Shown here piece by piece: positions 1 through 9,002 of a stretch of DNA of 64,000 nt. This DNA is from Planotetraspora silvatica. GTDB taxonomy: Bacteria; Actinomycetota; Actinomycetes; Streptosporangiales; Streptosporangiaceae. The translations under genes and the position numbers were made by a program. Positions within the stretch are counted from its first letter, which is position 1, and every line of letters starts with the position of its first letter. Under the pieces are notes generated by a model. That model did no database searches. It had not been told where the DNA came from and saw only the letters and a program-made list of their open reading frames with translations. The DNA is taken from contig NZ_BOOQ01000045.1 of assembly GCF_016863315.1 (NCBI RefSeq), forward strand, positions 1 through 64,000, given 5' to 3'.

Positions 1-114
1 TTTTCATTTCCCCCGGCAAAGTCCCCCGCAAAGACGAACACCCCCCGCTACACCGCAATAGCCGGCGAGCACCCGGAGACGCGGGTCGGGAGTCACACCA
101 TGGTGATCTGCCCG

Positions 115-126
115 TAGGCTGACAAC
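115..126 (+). promoter_or_regulatory. Putative leaderless promoter of folC
   Basis: A TAnnnT-type -10 hexamer (TAGGCT, 115-120) ends six bases before the GTG start of folC at 127, the spacing expected if transcription begins at or next to the start codon. There is no Shine-Dalgarno-like sequence in front of the GTG. No convincing -35 box is seen. Bases 1-114 hold no gene that I can support. Confidence 0.4.
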
Positions 127-1440
127 GTGGAATACCGTGCCGTCGAGCAAGCGATCATGGATAGAGGAGTCGAGTGGGACTTCGATCCCACCCTCGACCG
201 GGTCAGGGCCCTGATGGAGCTCCTCGGCGACCCTCAGAAATCCTTCCCCGTCATCCATATCGCCGGGACCAACGGCAAGACGAGCACCGCGCGGATGACG
301 GAGTCGCTGCTCCGGGCGCGTAATCTCCGGGTCGGCCGCTACACGAGCCCGCACCTGTCCTCCATCAGGGAGCGCATCTCCGTCGACGGTGAACCGCTGT
401 CCGAGGAGCGCTTCACCGAGGTCTACCTGGACGTCGCCCCGTACCTGGAGATCATCGACGCCAAGACCGGCAGGCTCAGCTTCTTCGAGGTCCTGACCGC
501 CATGGCGTTCGCGGCTTTCGCGGACGCGCCCGTGGACATCGCCGTCATCGAGACGGGTATGGGCGGCACCTGGGACGCCACCAACGTCGCGGACGGCGCC
601 GTCGCCGTCATCACGCCGATCTCGCTGGACCACACCGAGTACCTGGGCCCGGACGTCGAGACGATCTCCAAGGAGAAGGCCGGCATCATCAAGCCGGGGG
701 CGACGGCCATTCTCGGGCAGCAACCGCTTCCCGCGGCCGAGGTCCTGGTGAGGCGGGCGGCCGAGGTGGGCGCCACGGTGGCCCGGGAGGGGCTGGAGTT
801 CGGCGTCCTGCACCGCGAGCTGGGCATGGGCGGGCAACTGCTCCAGCTCAGAGGGCTCAACGGGGTCTACGAAGACGTCTTCCTCCCTTTGTACGGCGAG
901 CACCAGGCGAGTAACGCGGCCACGGCGCTCGCGGCGGTCGAGGCCCTGTCGGCCGGCGGCGACCCCCTCGGAGACGAACTCGTCAGGCAGGCGTTCGCGG
1001 AGGTCACCAGCCCGGGACGGCTGGAGATCGTCAAACGTGGCCCCACGGTGGTTCTCGACGCCGCACACAACCCCGGCGGCATGGAGGCCACCGTGGACGG
1101 CCTGACCGAGTCGTTCGGGTTCACCCGGCTCGTCGCCGTCGTCGCGATGATGGCGGACAAGGACATCGACACCATCCTCGAATTGCTGGAGCCGGTCGTC
1201 GAGGAACTGGTGGTCACGAGGAACTCTTCTCCTCGGTCGATGGAGCCGGAGGAACTGGCGGCCAGGGCCGAGAGCGTGTTCGGCACCGACCGGGTCCACG
1301 TGGCCGAGCGTCTCGACGACGCCATCGACATCGCCGTCGGGCTCGCGGACCAGGGTGACGAGTTCGGCTCCGGCGTCCTGATCACGGGATCCGTCGTCAC
1401 GGCGGGCGACGCCCGCGTGCTTCTGAAGGGCGGCAAGTGA
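127..1440 (+). CDS. folC: Dihydrofolate synthase / folylpolyglutamate synthase
   Basis: Cytoplasmic Mur-ligase-family enzyme that adds glutamate to dihydropteroate and/or to reduced folates using ATP. The 437-residue product has the usual length. The P-loop HIAGTNGKTSTA lies near residues 45-56, the folate-loop region RYTSPHLSSIRERI near 71-84, and the Mur-type segment ETGMGGTWDATN near 142-153. LDAAHNPGG in the C-terminal domain is also characteristic. The GTG start is chosen because it gives the normal N-terminus and sits directly behind a -10-like element, so translation is probably leaderless. The stop overlaps the region of the next gene (DUF4233), a pairing commonly seen in actinobacteria. 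In this phylum valS usually lies just upstream, outside the window. Confidence 0.96.
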   Translation: MEYRAVEQAIMDRGVEWDFDPTLDRVRALMELLGDPQKSFPVIHIAGTNGKTSTARMTESLLRARNLRVGRYTSPHLSSIRERISVDGEPLSEERFTEVYLDVAPYLEIIDAKTGRLSFFEVLTAMAFAAFADAPVDIAVIETGMGGTWDATNVADGAVAVITPISLDHTEYLGPDVETISKEKAGIIKPGATAILGQQPLPAAEVLVRRAAEVGATVAREGLEFGVLHRELGMGGQLLQLRGLNGVYEDVFLPLYGEHQASNAATALAAVEALSAGGDPLGDELVRQAFAEVTSPGRLEIVKRGPTVVLDAAHNPGGMEATVDGLTESFGFTRLVAVVAMMADKDIDTILELLEPVVEELVVTRNSSPRSMEPEELAARAESVFGTDRVHVAERLDDAIDIAVGLADQGDEFGSGVLITGSVVTAGDARVLLKGGK

Positions 1441-1472
1441 TCGCGGAGCAGCCGGCGACGAAGGAGGGCCGC

Positions 1473-1811
1473 ATGTTCGAGGTGACACCCGGCATGCGGC
1501 GGCTCGGTTCGAGCGTGCTCGGCATGGAGGCCATCGTCGTCGCGCTCACCACGCCGGTCGCCATCGTCATCAATCACGTACAGGCGGCGCTCGCGGTGGC
1601 GGTCGGCATCGGCCTGGCCGTACTGTGCGTGGTCGTCGCGGGCATGCTCAAGCGTCCCTCCGCCTACATAGCCGGCAGCGTCATCCAGGTCCTGGCCATC
1701 GCGACAGGCTTCCTGGTCCCCGTGATGTTCTTCCTCGGGGTGATCTTCGCGGCCCTGTGGATAACTGCCATATTCGTCGCTCGCCGTGTCGAGGGGACGA
1801 CTAAGCGCTAA
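1473..1811 (+). CDS. DUF4233 family membrane protein
   Basis: Small integral membrane protein (112 residues) of unknown function, conserved beside folC in many actinobacteria. The sequence has three to four hydrophobic segments, for example around GMEAIVVALTTPVAIVI, AALAVAVGIGLAVLCVVV and VLAIATGFLVPVMFFLGVIF, and a basic C-terminal tail. I start it at ATG 1473 because a strong AAGGAGG lies at 1461-1467. An in-frame GTG at 1437 that overlaps the folC stop would add 12 residues and would suit translational coupling. The context suggests cotranscription with folC, but no biochemical role can be read from the sequence. Confidence 0.85.
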   Translation: MFEVTPGMRRLGSSVLGMEAIVVALTTPVAIVINHVQAALAVAVGIGLAVLCVVVAGMLKRPSAYIAGSVIQVLAIATGFLVPVMFFLGVIFAALWITAIFVARRVEGTTKR

Positions 1812-1822
1812 AGTCGGCAACC

Positions 1823-3436
1823 ATGGCCGTCCCTCCCGTTCCGCAGGCTCGGACCGCTGTCATGGTCAAAGCCGTCCGCGTCCCTGTCTTCCTCGACGTC
1901 GTCGTCGGGCTGCTGACCGCGGTCGCGCTGCCCCTGGCGGTCGTCGCGATCCCCAACACCATCTCGATCGTGGCCGCGCTGCTGCCGCCGGACATCCCGC
2001 CCGTGTCGATGATGCGGGCGCACGGTCTGGCGTTGCCGGCGATGTTGCTGACGGTCCCGCTCGCGGCGATCGCCGTCCGGCGGTTCCGCGCGGCGCCGGT
2101 GCTGGTCGCCGGGCTCACGCTGCTGGCACTGGCCGACGTCGCCGGAGGCTACGCGGAGTCGACCTGGCTGGTCGGCGTCCTGCGGGTGCTCCACGGGATC
2201 GGCGCGGGCATGCTGGTGCCCGGCACGCTCGCGGCCGTCCTCGAGCGACCGCGGAAGAACGTCCTGCTGCCCATCTGGGCGGGCATGCTCGCGGCGAGCC
2301 TGCTCTCGGCGCAGGCCCTGGCCCTGTGGCCGCTCGACAAGGTCGAGTCGTGGCGGGTGACCCTCCAGCCCTATCCCCTGCTGACGGGGATCGCGCTGGC
2401 CCTCGCCGCCGCCTATCTCGTGCTCTGGCTGATCGGAGGCGACGCCGAGCGCGCCTCCGCGTCGTCCGACGACACGGCGGCATCCGCCGACCAGGACGCC
2501 GAGACCGCCACCGGGTCCACGGCCGCGCAGGGGGAGGCCGCGGGGAACCGGTCCACGCGCGTGGAGCGGGTCAGGCTCGCGCGTACGGCCGTGCCCTCCG
2601 CGGGCATCGCCGTCCTCGCGATCGGCATGACGTTCGACTGGTCGCCGAACCTCGTCGTCATCGCGGCCGCCCTGGCCCTGGTCGTGATGCTGGGACTCGT
2701 CGCGACCGGGACGTTCGACGAGCCGGGCGGGCGGACGCTGGCCTTCACCAACGTGGCGGTCGGGCTGGTCGTCCTGCCGACGGTGGCGCAGACCACCTAT
2801 CTCGAGCTGGGCGGGGTCGGCGGGCCGGGCCTGTCCGGGATCTGGCTGCCGTTCGTGCTGGCGGCCGTGGCCGCCGTGCTGGCCGCGCTCCTGGCCGGAC
2901 GCGCCCCGCTGTCGATGGTCTTCCGGCTCACCAACGGCGGTCTGGCCGTGGTCGTGGCCGGGCTCTGCGCGATCAGGCTGCTCGTGCCGCAGCCGTATGG
3001 TCCGCCGCTCGTGGTGCCGTTCGTCCTGCTCGCCGTCGGAGCCGCCGTAGCGCTGGTCAGCGCGCTCAGGCTCGCGGGCCAGGGGTCGGCGCTCCTCGGC
3101 CTGTCGCTGTGCGTCCCCGCCGTGATGGCGGGCTTCCTCCTCGGCTCGGGGATCCAGTTCCTCCTCCTCCAGGAGGTCAGCCGTTCCACCGATCCCAGTC
3201 AGCAGGCCGTCCTCGGCGGGTTCGTCGACGCGCTCCACACCGGGGCGCTGGCCGGTGGCTTCGTCGTGGTGGTCGTCATCGTGCTCGCGTCCGTCCTGGC
3301 ACGCCGGGACGCGGCCTCCGGCACGGCCTTCGCCCACGGCGGTGCCGTACGGGGTGAGCAGGTGGTGATCCCGGCTCCGACGCCTTCGCCCGAGGGGGAG
3401 GACGGCGCGACCGGAGAGTCGCTTACGGACCGGTAA
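1823..3436 (+). CDS. MFS-type polytopic membrane protein
   Basis: A 537-residue protein with roughly 12-14 predicted hydrophobic helices, resembling 14-helix major facilitator transporters. The stretch RVLHGIGAGMLVPGTLAAV near residues 120-138 resembles the MFS motif C region. A long hydrophilic, Asp/Ala/Thr-rich loop (about residues 208-250) divides the two halves. It lies between DUF4233 and ndk in the same direction and just 11 bp after the former, so it may share the transcript. ATG 1823 lacks a clear ribosome-binding site. ATG 1862 (MVKAVRVPVFLD) is an alternative that removes only the polar N-terminus. Substrate is unknown. Charged motif A of MFS carriers is weak, so the function as a transporter is inferred. 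Confidence 0.75.
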   Translation: MAVPPVPQARTAVMVKAVRVPVFLDVVVGLLTAVALPLAVVAIPNTISIVAALLPPDIPPVSMMRAHGLALPAMLLTVPLAAIAVRRFRAAPVLVAGLTLLALADVAGGYAESTWLVGVLRVLHGIGAGMLVPGTLAAVLERPRKNVLLPIWAGMLAASLLSAQALALWPLDKVESWRVTLQPYPLLTGIALALAAAYLVLWLIGGDAERASASSDDTAASADQDAETATGSTAAQGEAAGNRSTRVERVRLARTAVPSAGIAVLAIGMTFDWSPNLVVIAAALALVVMLGLVATGTFDEPGGRTLAFTNVAVGLVVLPTVAQTTYLELGGVGGPGLSGIWLPFVLAAVAAVLAALLAGRAPLSMVFRLTNGGLAVVVAGLCAIRLLVPQPYGPPLVVPFVLLAVGAAVALVSALRLAGQGSALLGLSLCVPAVMAGFLLGSGIQFLLLQEVSRSTDPSQQAVLGGFVDALHTGALAGGFVVVVVIVLASVLARRDAASGTAFAHGGAVRGEQVVIPAPTPSPEGEDGATGESLTDR

Positions 3437-3598
3437 GCTGCCGTTGCGCCGGCTCTGCCGTAGCACTGAGGCCTCGGAGAACGCGGCCGCCGGGAGATCC
3501 GGTGGCCCGAACGCGGGACATCCGCGGCCGAGGCCGTCTGTGCGACCGCGCGACCCTGCGCAACCATGTCACCGAGCACTTGAACGAGGAGAGAATCC

Positions 3599-4009
3599 GT
3601 GTCCGAGCGTACCCTTGTCCTGATCAAGCCGGACGGTGTCCGTCGTGGCCTCATCGGCGACGTCATCGGCCGCATCGAGCGCAAGGGCCTCACGATCGTG
3701 GCGATGGACCTGCGCACGCTCGACGCCGAGACGGCCAAGGCCCACTACGCCGAGCACTCCGAGCGCCCGTTCTTCGGGGAGCTGGTCACCTTCATCACGT
3801 CCGCGCCGCTGGTCGCGCTCGTCGTCGAGGGCCCGCGGGCGGTTGAGGCGTTCCGTGCGCTCGCCGGCCTGACCGACCCGGTGAAGTCGCCTCCCGGGAC
3901 CATCCGCGGCGATCACGCGCTGGAGATCGGCGAGAACATCGTGCACGGCTCCGATTCGCCGGAGTCCGCGGCCCGTGAGATCAAGATCTTCTTTCCGGAC
4001 CGTTTCTAG
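3599..4009 (+). CDS. ndk: Nucleoside-diphosphate kinase
   Basis: Transfers the gamma-phosphate between nucleoside tri- and diphosphates through a phospho-histidine. The 136-residue length is standard. The N-terminus [18 protein letters not shown], the central RPFF segment and the active-site region NIVHGSDS (His near residue 117) are all present, as is the C-terminal FFPDRF-type end. The GTG start is preceded by GAGGAGAG at a suitable distance. The gene has about 160 bp of upstream sequence without another gene and is followed by a strong intrinsic terminator, so it is probably a single-gene unit or the end of the folC cluster. Confidence 0.97.
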   Translation: MSERTLVLIKPDGVRRGLIGDVIGRIERKGLTIVAMDLRTLDAETAKAHYAEHSERPFFGELVTFITSAPLVALVVEGPRAVEAFRALAGLTDPVKSPPGTIRGDHALEIGENIVHGSDSPESAAREIKIFFPDRF

Positions 4010-4020
4010 TCCTTGCCCCG

Positions 4021-4057
4021 CCTGAGGCCCCGGCCAAACCGGGGCCTCAGGTGTTTT
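4021..4057 (+). terminator. Intrinsic terminator after ndk
   Basis: A perfect 13-bp inverted repeat (CCTGAGGCCCCGG at 4021-4033 with its complement at 4039-4051, loop CCAAA) is followed by TGTTTT. It separates ndk from the mre cluster. Confidence 0.88.
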
Positions 4058-4203
4058 CCAAGGTGGTGGCACATCCCTGGCCCGGGAAGCGCAGATTTTC
4101 CCCGTGCCTGATAGCTCGATGTGCCCAGTCATGGGTACATCGCGTTACGATTCGAGTGCGATGCGTTATCCCGCCAACCACCTGAAGGAAGGCTTCCTTC
4201 CGC

Positions 4204-5235
4204 ATGGGCAGCAAGCTGACATTCCTGGGCCGTGACATGGCGGTTGACCTTGGCACGGCGAACACCCTGGTCTACGTGCGAGGGCGCGGAATCGTGCTCA
4301 ACGAGCCGTCCGTCGTCGCCATCAACGTCACTACCGGCAAGATCGTGGCGGTCGGGATCGAAGCGAAGCGGATGATCGGGCGCACGCCCGGCAACATCGT
4401 CGCCATCCGTCCACTGAGGGACGGGGTCATCGCGGACTTCGACGTGACCGAACGCATGCTGAGGTACTTCATCCAGAAAGTCCACAAGCGCCGGCACTTC
4501 GTCCGGCCCCGCATCATCGTGGCGGTTCCCAGCGGCATCACGGGAGTCGAGCAGCGCGCGGTGAAGGAAGCGGGATATCAGGCAGGAGCACGGCGGGTCT
4601 ACATCATCGAGGAGCCCATGGCGGCCGCGATCGGTGCCGGCCTGCCCGTCCACGAGCCCACCGGCAACATGGTGGTGGACATCGGGGGCGGCACCACCGA
4701 GGTGGCGATCATCTCCATGGGCGGCATCGTCACGAGCCAGTCGATCCGCGTCGCGGGCGACGAACTCGACGACGCGGTCATGTCCTTCGCGAAGAAGGAG
4801 TACTCCCTGATGCTGGGGGAGCGCACGGCGGAGGAAGTGAAGATCGCAATAGGGTCCGCGTACGCGCTGGGCGAGGATTTCCACGCCGAGATCCGCGGCA
4901 GGGACCTGGTGACCGGGCTCCCGAAGACGGTCGTCATCTCAGCCGAGGAGATCCGCAGGGCGACCGCCGAGCCGGTCAACGTGATCGTCGACGCGGTCAA
5001 GTCCACGCTGGACAAGTGCCCGCCGGAGCTCTCCGGTGACCTCATGGACAGGGGCATCGCCCTGACAGGCGGAGGCGCCCTGCTCAGGGGCATGGTCGAT
5101 CGGCTCAGGGAGGAGACCGGCATGCCGGTCCACCTCGCTGACAACGCGCTCGATTCGGTCGCGCTCGGCTCCGGAAGGTGCGTGGAGGACTTCGAGGCGC
5201 TCCAACAGGTCCTCGTCCAGGAGCCTCGCAACTAA
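4204..5235 (+). CDS. mreB: Rod shape-determining protein MreB
   Basis: Actin-like ATPase that forms membrane-associated filaments and organises wall synthesis, in sporulating actinomycetes mainly that of the spore wall. The 343-residue product has phosphate-1 motif [15 protein letters not shown] near residue 16, the hinge [15 protein letters not shown], phosphate-2 [14 protein letters not shown] near 158, and the adenosine motif [14 protein letters not shown] near 281. AAGGAAGG lies 9 bases before the ATG. It is the first gene of the mreB-mreC-mreD-mrdA-rodA cluster and is read independently of ndk behind the terminator. Confidence 0.97.
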   Translation: MGSKLTFLGRDMAVDLGTANTLVYVRGRGIVLNEPSVVAINVTTGKIVAVGIEAKRMIGRTPGNIVAIRPLRDGVIADFDVTERMLRYFIQKVHKRRHFVRPRIIVAVPSGITGVEQRAVKEAGYQAGARRVYIIEEPMAAAIGAGLPVHEPTGNMVVDIGGGTTEVAIISMGGIVTSQSIRVAGDELDDAVMSFAKKEYSLMLGERTAEEVKIAIGSAYALGEDFHAEIRGRDLVTGLPKTVVISAEEIRRATAEPVNVIVDAVKSTLDKCPPELSGDLMDRGIALTGGGALLRGMVDRLREETGMPVHLADNALDSVALGSGRCVEDFEALQQVLVQEPRN

Positions 5236-5245
5236 GGAGCCGTTC

Positions 5246-6412
5246 ATGAGAGACACCCGCCGCGCCCGTCTCGTGATCGGAGTCCTTCTGGCGGCCGCGT
5301 TGATCCTCATCACTGTGGATCACCGGGCCGCCAACGGGACCCTCCTGGCTCCAGTGCGCGACGTAGCGTCCTCGGTGTTCGGGAGCGTCGAAGGGGCCAC
5401 TGCGACCGTCACCGGGCCGATCACCGGCTTCTTCAAGACGATCAGCAACGCGCCGGGCGCGGAGCGGGCCATCACCGCGCTCCGCAAGGAGAACGCACAA
5501 CTGAAGAGCGACCTGGACGCGCAGCGCCTGAACCGGGATCGGGTCGTGAAACTCGACCGGATGCTCGGACTGGCGGGTCTCGGCCGCTACCGGATCGTGC
5601 CCGCCCAGGTCGTCGCCCGCCGTGCCTCGCCCGGCTTCGAGGACGCCGTCGAGATCGACATCGGCACCGGCGACGGTGTGCGGACCGACATGACGGTGCT
5701 CAGCGGTGAGGGCCTGGTCGGTCGCGTCGTCCACGCGGGCCCGAGCACGTCGACCGTCGTCCTGCTGACCGATCCCGCGCTTGCGGCGGGCGCCCGGATG
5801 GAGGGCGGCAACGAGCTCGGCGTCGTGAACGGCCTCGGGGAGGCCGGAGGCAATGACAACCTCATCAAGTTCCGGATGCTCGACTCTTCGTCTCCGGTGC
5901 AGGTGGGGCGCAGAATCGTCTCCTTCGGCTCCCAGGGAAGCGCGCCGTACGTGCCGGGTGTGCCGATCGGGGTGATCGAGCGGGTGGACACCACGCCCGG
6001 AGAGCTCACCAGGACCGCCTATGCCCGGCCGTTCGCGGACTTCTCGTCGATCGACGTCGTGGGAGTGGTGACCGAGGCGCCCAAGCGTGACCCGCGTGAC
6101 TCGGTGCTGCCGCCGGTTCCCAAGCCCGCGGTCTCGCGCCAGGCGAAGCCCGTTGAGCGGCCCAGACTGCTGCCCGCGCCGAGGCCGGTCGAGACGAGTC
6201 AGGCCGAGACGCGTGAGACCGATCAGACGGTGGAACAGCCCGCCGCGGCGGCCCCGGGCGCGAACGCGCGTTTGAGGCAGTCCGAGCCGCCGAGGTCGGG
6301 GCACGAACCGCGGGAACAGACCCGTCTCGCGCCGTCGCCAACGCCGGAGCGCGCGGCGCCGGGACAAGTGGGACAGGCGGGGGATCAGCGGAGACAGGAC
6401 AGGGGGGCCTGA
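5246..6412 (+). CDS. mreC: Rod shape-determining protein MreC
   Basis: Bitopic membrane protein that links the MreB filament and the elongasome synthases. An N-terminal anchor (RLVIGVLLAAALILITV, about residues 8-24) is followed by a coiled coil (about 68-100, ERAITALRKENAQLKSDLD) and the two-barrel MreC domain containing GLVGRVVHAGPSTSTVVLLTD (about 151-171). The last 110 residues or so are Pro/Arg/Glu-rich and probably disordered, longer than in rod-shaped model bacteria but usual in actinomycetes. It starts 10 bp after mreB with an AAGGAG Shine-Dalgarno (5233-5238). Confidence 0.94.
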   Translation: MRDTRRARLVIGVLLAAALILITVDHRAANGTLLAPVRDVASSVFGSVEGATATVTGPITGFFKTISNAPGAERAITALRKENAQLKSDLDAQRLNRDRVVKLDRMLGLAGLGRYRIVPAQVVARRASPGFEDAVEIDIGTGDGVRTDMTVLSGEGLVGRVVHAGPSTSTVVLLTDPALAAGARMEGGNELGVVNGLGEAGGNDNLIKFRMLDSSSPVQVGRRIVSFGSQGSAPYVPGVPIGVIERVDTTPGELTRTAYARPFADFSSIDVVGVVTEAPKRDPRDSVLPPVPKPAVSRQAKPVERPRLLPAPRPVETSQAETRETDQTVEQPAAAAPGANARLRQSEPPRSGHEPREQTRLAPSPTPERAAPGQVGQAGDQRRQDRGA

Positions 6413-6417
6413 TCCTG

Positions 6418-6933
6418 ATGTTTCGCAACCTCGTCGCGGCCTTGCTCATCCTCGCCGCTCTGGTGCTTCAGGTCGGCCTGGTGAACAGGGTGTCGCCCAG
6501 GATCGCGCCTGACCTGGTGCTTCTCGTGGTCCTCAGTCTGGCGGCGCTGCGCGGGGCGGCCGTGCCGGGGGCGGTGATCGGCTTTTGCGGTGGTCTCGCC
6601 TACGACCTCCTGCCGCCCTCGGACCATGCGCTCGGACAGTGGGCGCTGGTGATGTGCGTCCTGGGATTCCTGGCGGGCCGGGCCGGCGGGCAGTTGTCCC
6701 TGCTCGTCGTGGCGTTGTGCGCGGTCATCGCTCCCGGCCTGGCGGCCGGGATCGGCGCGTTGCTCGGTGATCCGGGAGTGACCTGGACCGTCCTCAGGAC
6801 GGCGTGGCTCTGGGTCGGCCTGTGCAATCTCGTGTTCGCCCCCGTGGTGCTCTGGGCGGTGTCGGCACTTCAGCCCAAGCGGCGGGCCAGAGGGTCGGAG
6901 TTCGTGACGAGCTACAGACGGGGGACGGCATGA
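6418..6933 (+). CDS. mreD: Rod shape-determining protein MreD
   Basis: Integral membrane component of the elongation complex, 171 residues with five or so hydrophobic helices (for example NLVAALLILAALVLQVGLVN at the N-terminus and ALVMCVLGFLAGRAGGQLSLL in the middle). It begins 5 bp after mreC and its TGA overlaps the ATG of mrdA (ATGA at 6930-6933), which implies translational coupling. Sequence conservation in MreD is low, so the call rests on length, topology and position between mreC and the PBP2 gene. Confidence 0.92.
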   Translation: MFRNLVAALLILAALVLQVGLVNRVSPRIAPDLVLLVVLSLAALRGAAVPGAVIGFCGGLAYDLLPPSDHALGQWALVMCVLGFLAGRAGGQLSLLVVALCAVIAPGLAAGIGALLGDPGVTWTVLRTAWLWVGLCNLVFAPVVLWAVSALQPKRRARGSEFVTSYRRGTA

Positions 6934-8993
6934 CACGGTTGAGGGGGCGACTCTTCGTCCTGCAGGTGCTCGTCGTCGCACTGCTCGTGGTGCTGGTCGT
7001 GCGCCTCTGGCAGGTCCAGATGGTGCAGGGCAAGCAGTTCGTGGCGGTGGCCACGGAGACACGCACCCGGGAGGTGCGTGTACCCGCCCTCAGGGGGGCG
7101 ATCCTCGACTCGACCGGTCACCCGCTCGTCCGCAACCGTCCCAGCCTGGTCGTCTCGATCGACCCGGCCCGGTTCGAGCGGATGCCCGACGGCGGCGACT
7201 CCGTGCTCAGGAAACTGTCCGCGGTTCTCGGGGTGCAGTTCCAGGCGCTGAAGCAGCGGATCCGCCCCTGCGGGCCCGGGATCTCCCGGCCGTGCTGGCC
7301 GGGCTCGCCGTACCAGCCGACTCCCGTCGCCGACCACGTCACCAGCCGCCAGGCCTTGCAGATCCTGGAGCGTCAGGAGGACTTCCCCGGCGTCACCGCG
7401 GAGATCCAGGCGATTCGCAACTACCCGTACGGCAAGAACGCGGCGCAGCTGCTCGGCTACCTCCAGCCGGTCACGAAGGAGGAGTTGGAGCGGCGCGAGG
7501 GACTCAAGGCCAGCTACTCGGGCGTCGACCTGATGGGCCGCGACGGGCTCGAGGCGGAGTACGACGCCGCGCTCAGAGGCCAGCCCGGTGTGCGCCGGGT
7601 CCAGGTCGACCGCATGGGCAAGACCATCGCGGTGCAGCAGCAGGCGGCACCGACTCCCGGCGACATCCTCATCACCAGCATCGACGCGAAGGTCCAGGCG
7701 ATCACCGAGAAGGCGGTCTCCGACGCGATGCGGGACAACCCGCAGGCGGACAGCGCCGCGGGCGTGGTCCTCGACGTCAAGACCGGCCGGGTCATCGCGA
7801 TGGCCAGCAGGCCCACCTATGACCCCTCGGTCTGGACGGGCGGCATCGCCGAGAAGGACTACAGGCACCTGCTGTCCGACAAGTCCGGCAAGCCGCTGGT
7901 GTCGCGGGCGATCAAGGGCACGTACGCCCCCGGATCGACTTTCAAGATCAGCTCGGTCGCGGCCATGGTCGCGGACGGCCAGCCGTTGCACGGCACCTAC
8001 GAGTGCCCGAGCGCGTACAACGTCGAAGGCCGGGCGTTTCCCAACGCCGGTGGCATGAGCCTGGGCTCCATCTCTCTGCACACGGCGCTGGTGAAGTCGT
8101 GTGACACGGTCTTCTACCGCGCCGGATACGAGGAGTGGCTGCGCGACGGAGGGAAGACGGCCAAGTCGAAGGTCAAGGAGCCCATGTCGAACATGGCCCG
8201 CTCCTTCGGCTTCGGCAAGCTCACGGGCGTCGACCTGCCGGGCGAGTCGGCGGGCCTGATCCCCAACCGCGCCTGGAAGCGCGACCTGTGGAACGCCACC
8301 AAGGACCAGATGTGCCGGCGGGCCAAGACCGGCTACCCGGAGATCAAGGACGAGGCCCGAGCGGCGTTCTCCAAGCGCCTGGCCAACGAGAACTGCCTCG
8401 AGGGCTACATGCTCCACGCCTACGAGGCGGCCAACTTCTCCATCGGCCAGGGCGACGTGCAGGTCACCCCGCTCCAGCTCGCCCGGGCGTACGCCGCTCT
8501 GGTGGGCGACGGGAAGCTGCGCAGCCCGCGGCTCGGCTGGGCGCTGGTCAAGCCTGACGGCACGCTCGTCAAGGAGATCCCGGTGCCGGTGGTGGGCAAG
8601 CTGCCGATCAACACCGAGACCCGCGACTACATCCGCAAGGCGCTCAGCGAGGTGCCCTCGGACGGCACGGCGGCGGGCGCGTTCGCCGGGTTCCCGATGG
8701 GCGTCGTGAAGATCGGCGGCAAGACCGGTACGGCGGAGGTCTTCGGCAAGGCCGACACCTCGTGGTTCGCCTCGTTCGCCCCCGCCGACAACCCGCGCTT
8801 CGTGGCCGTCGTGCTGGTCTCGCAGGGTGGATTCGGCGCCTCGGCGGCGGCTCCCGCCGTCCGGCAGATCTGGGAGGGGATCTTCGGCCTCGGCAAGGGC
8901 GACGACGGCAAGGCGGTCAAGGCGGCGCTCCCCGATGGGAAGCCCGCGAGCCGTCTCCCGGTGATCAGGCCTGACGGGACCGTGGGCCGGTGA
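6930..8993 (+). CDS. mrdA: Penicillin-binding protein 2 (class B transpeptidase)
   Basis: Peptidoglycan DD-transpeptidase that works with RodA in elongation or spore-wall synthesis. The 687-residue protein has an N-terminal anchor (LFVLQVLVVALLVVLVVRLW), a dimerisation/pedestal region with RGAILDSTG, and a C-terminal transpeptidase domain. Its active-site motifs are STFK (in APGSTFKISS, about residue 335), SCD (in LVKSCDTVFYRAG) and KTGT (in GGKTGTAEVFGK). The start at 6930 is chosen because MTRLRGRL gives the expected N-terminus and overlaps the mreD stop. An upstream in-frame start at 6804 would only read mreD sequence in another frame. A Cys-containing insertion near residues 111-125 (PCGPGISRPCWPGSP) could form a disulfide outside the cell. 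Confidence 0.96.
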   Translation: MTRLRGRLFVLQVLVVALLVVLVVRLWQVQMVQGKQFVAVATETRTREVRVPALRGAILDSTGHPLVRNRPSLVVSIDPARFERMPDGGDSVLRKLSAVLGVQFQALKQRIRPCGPGISRPCWPGSPYQPTPVADHVTSRQALQILERQEDFPGVTAEIQAIRNYPYGKNAAQLLGYLQPVTKEELERREGLKASYSGVDLMGRDGLEAEYDAALRGQPGVRRVQVDRMGKTIAVQQQAAPTPGDILITSIDAKVQAITEKAVSDAMRDNPQADSAAGVVLDVKTGRVIAMASRPTYDPSVWTGGIAEKDYRHLLSDKSGKPLVSRAIKGTYAPGSTFKISSVAAMVADGQPLHGTYECPSAYNVEGRAFPNAGGMSLGSISLHTALVKSCDTVFYRAGYEEWLRDGGKTAKSKVKEPMSNMARSFGFGKLTGVDLPGESAGLIPNRAWKRDLWNATKDQMCRRAKTGYPEIKDEARAAFSKRLANENCLEGYMLHAYEAANFSIGQGDVQVTPLQLARAYAALVGDGKLRSPRLGWALVKPDGTLVKEIPVPVVGKLPINTETRDYIRKALSEVPSDGTAAGAFAGFPMGVVKIGGKTGTAEVFGKADTSWFASFAPADNPRFVAVVLVSQGGFGASAAAPAVRQIWEGIFGLGKGDDGKAVKAALPDGKPASRLPVIRPDGTVGR

Positions 8994-9002
8994 GGCGGCG
9001 CC

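Noticed and set aside
4-1488. Long minus-strand open frame opposite folC
   Set aside because: It mirrors a clear folC sequence and has the Arg/Asp/Gly-rich composition typical of antisense frames in GC-rich DNA; no domain is visible.
1808-3466. 552-codon minus-strand open frame opposite the MFS-type gene
   Set aside because: The composition is low-complexity, rich in Arg, Gln, Asp and His. The plus strand encodes regular membrane helices.
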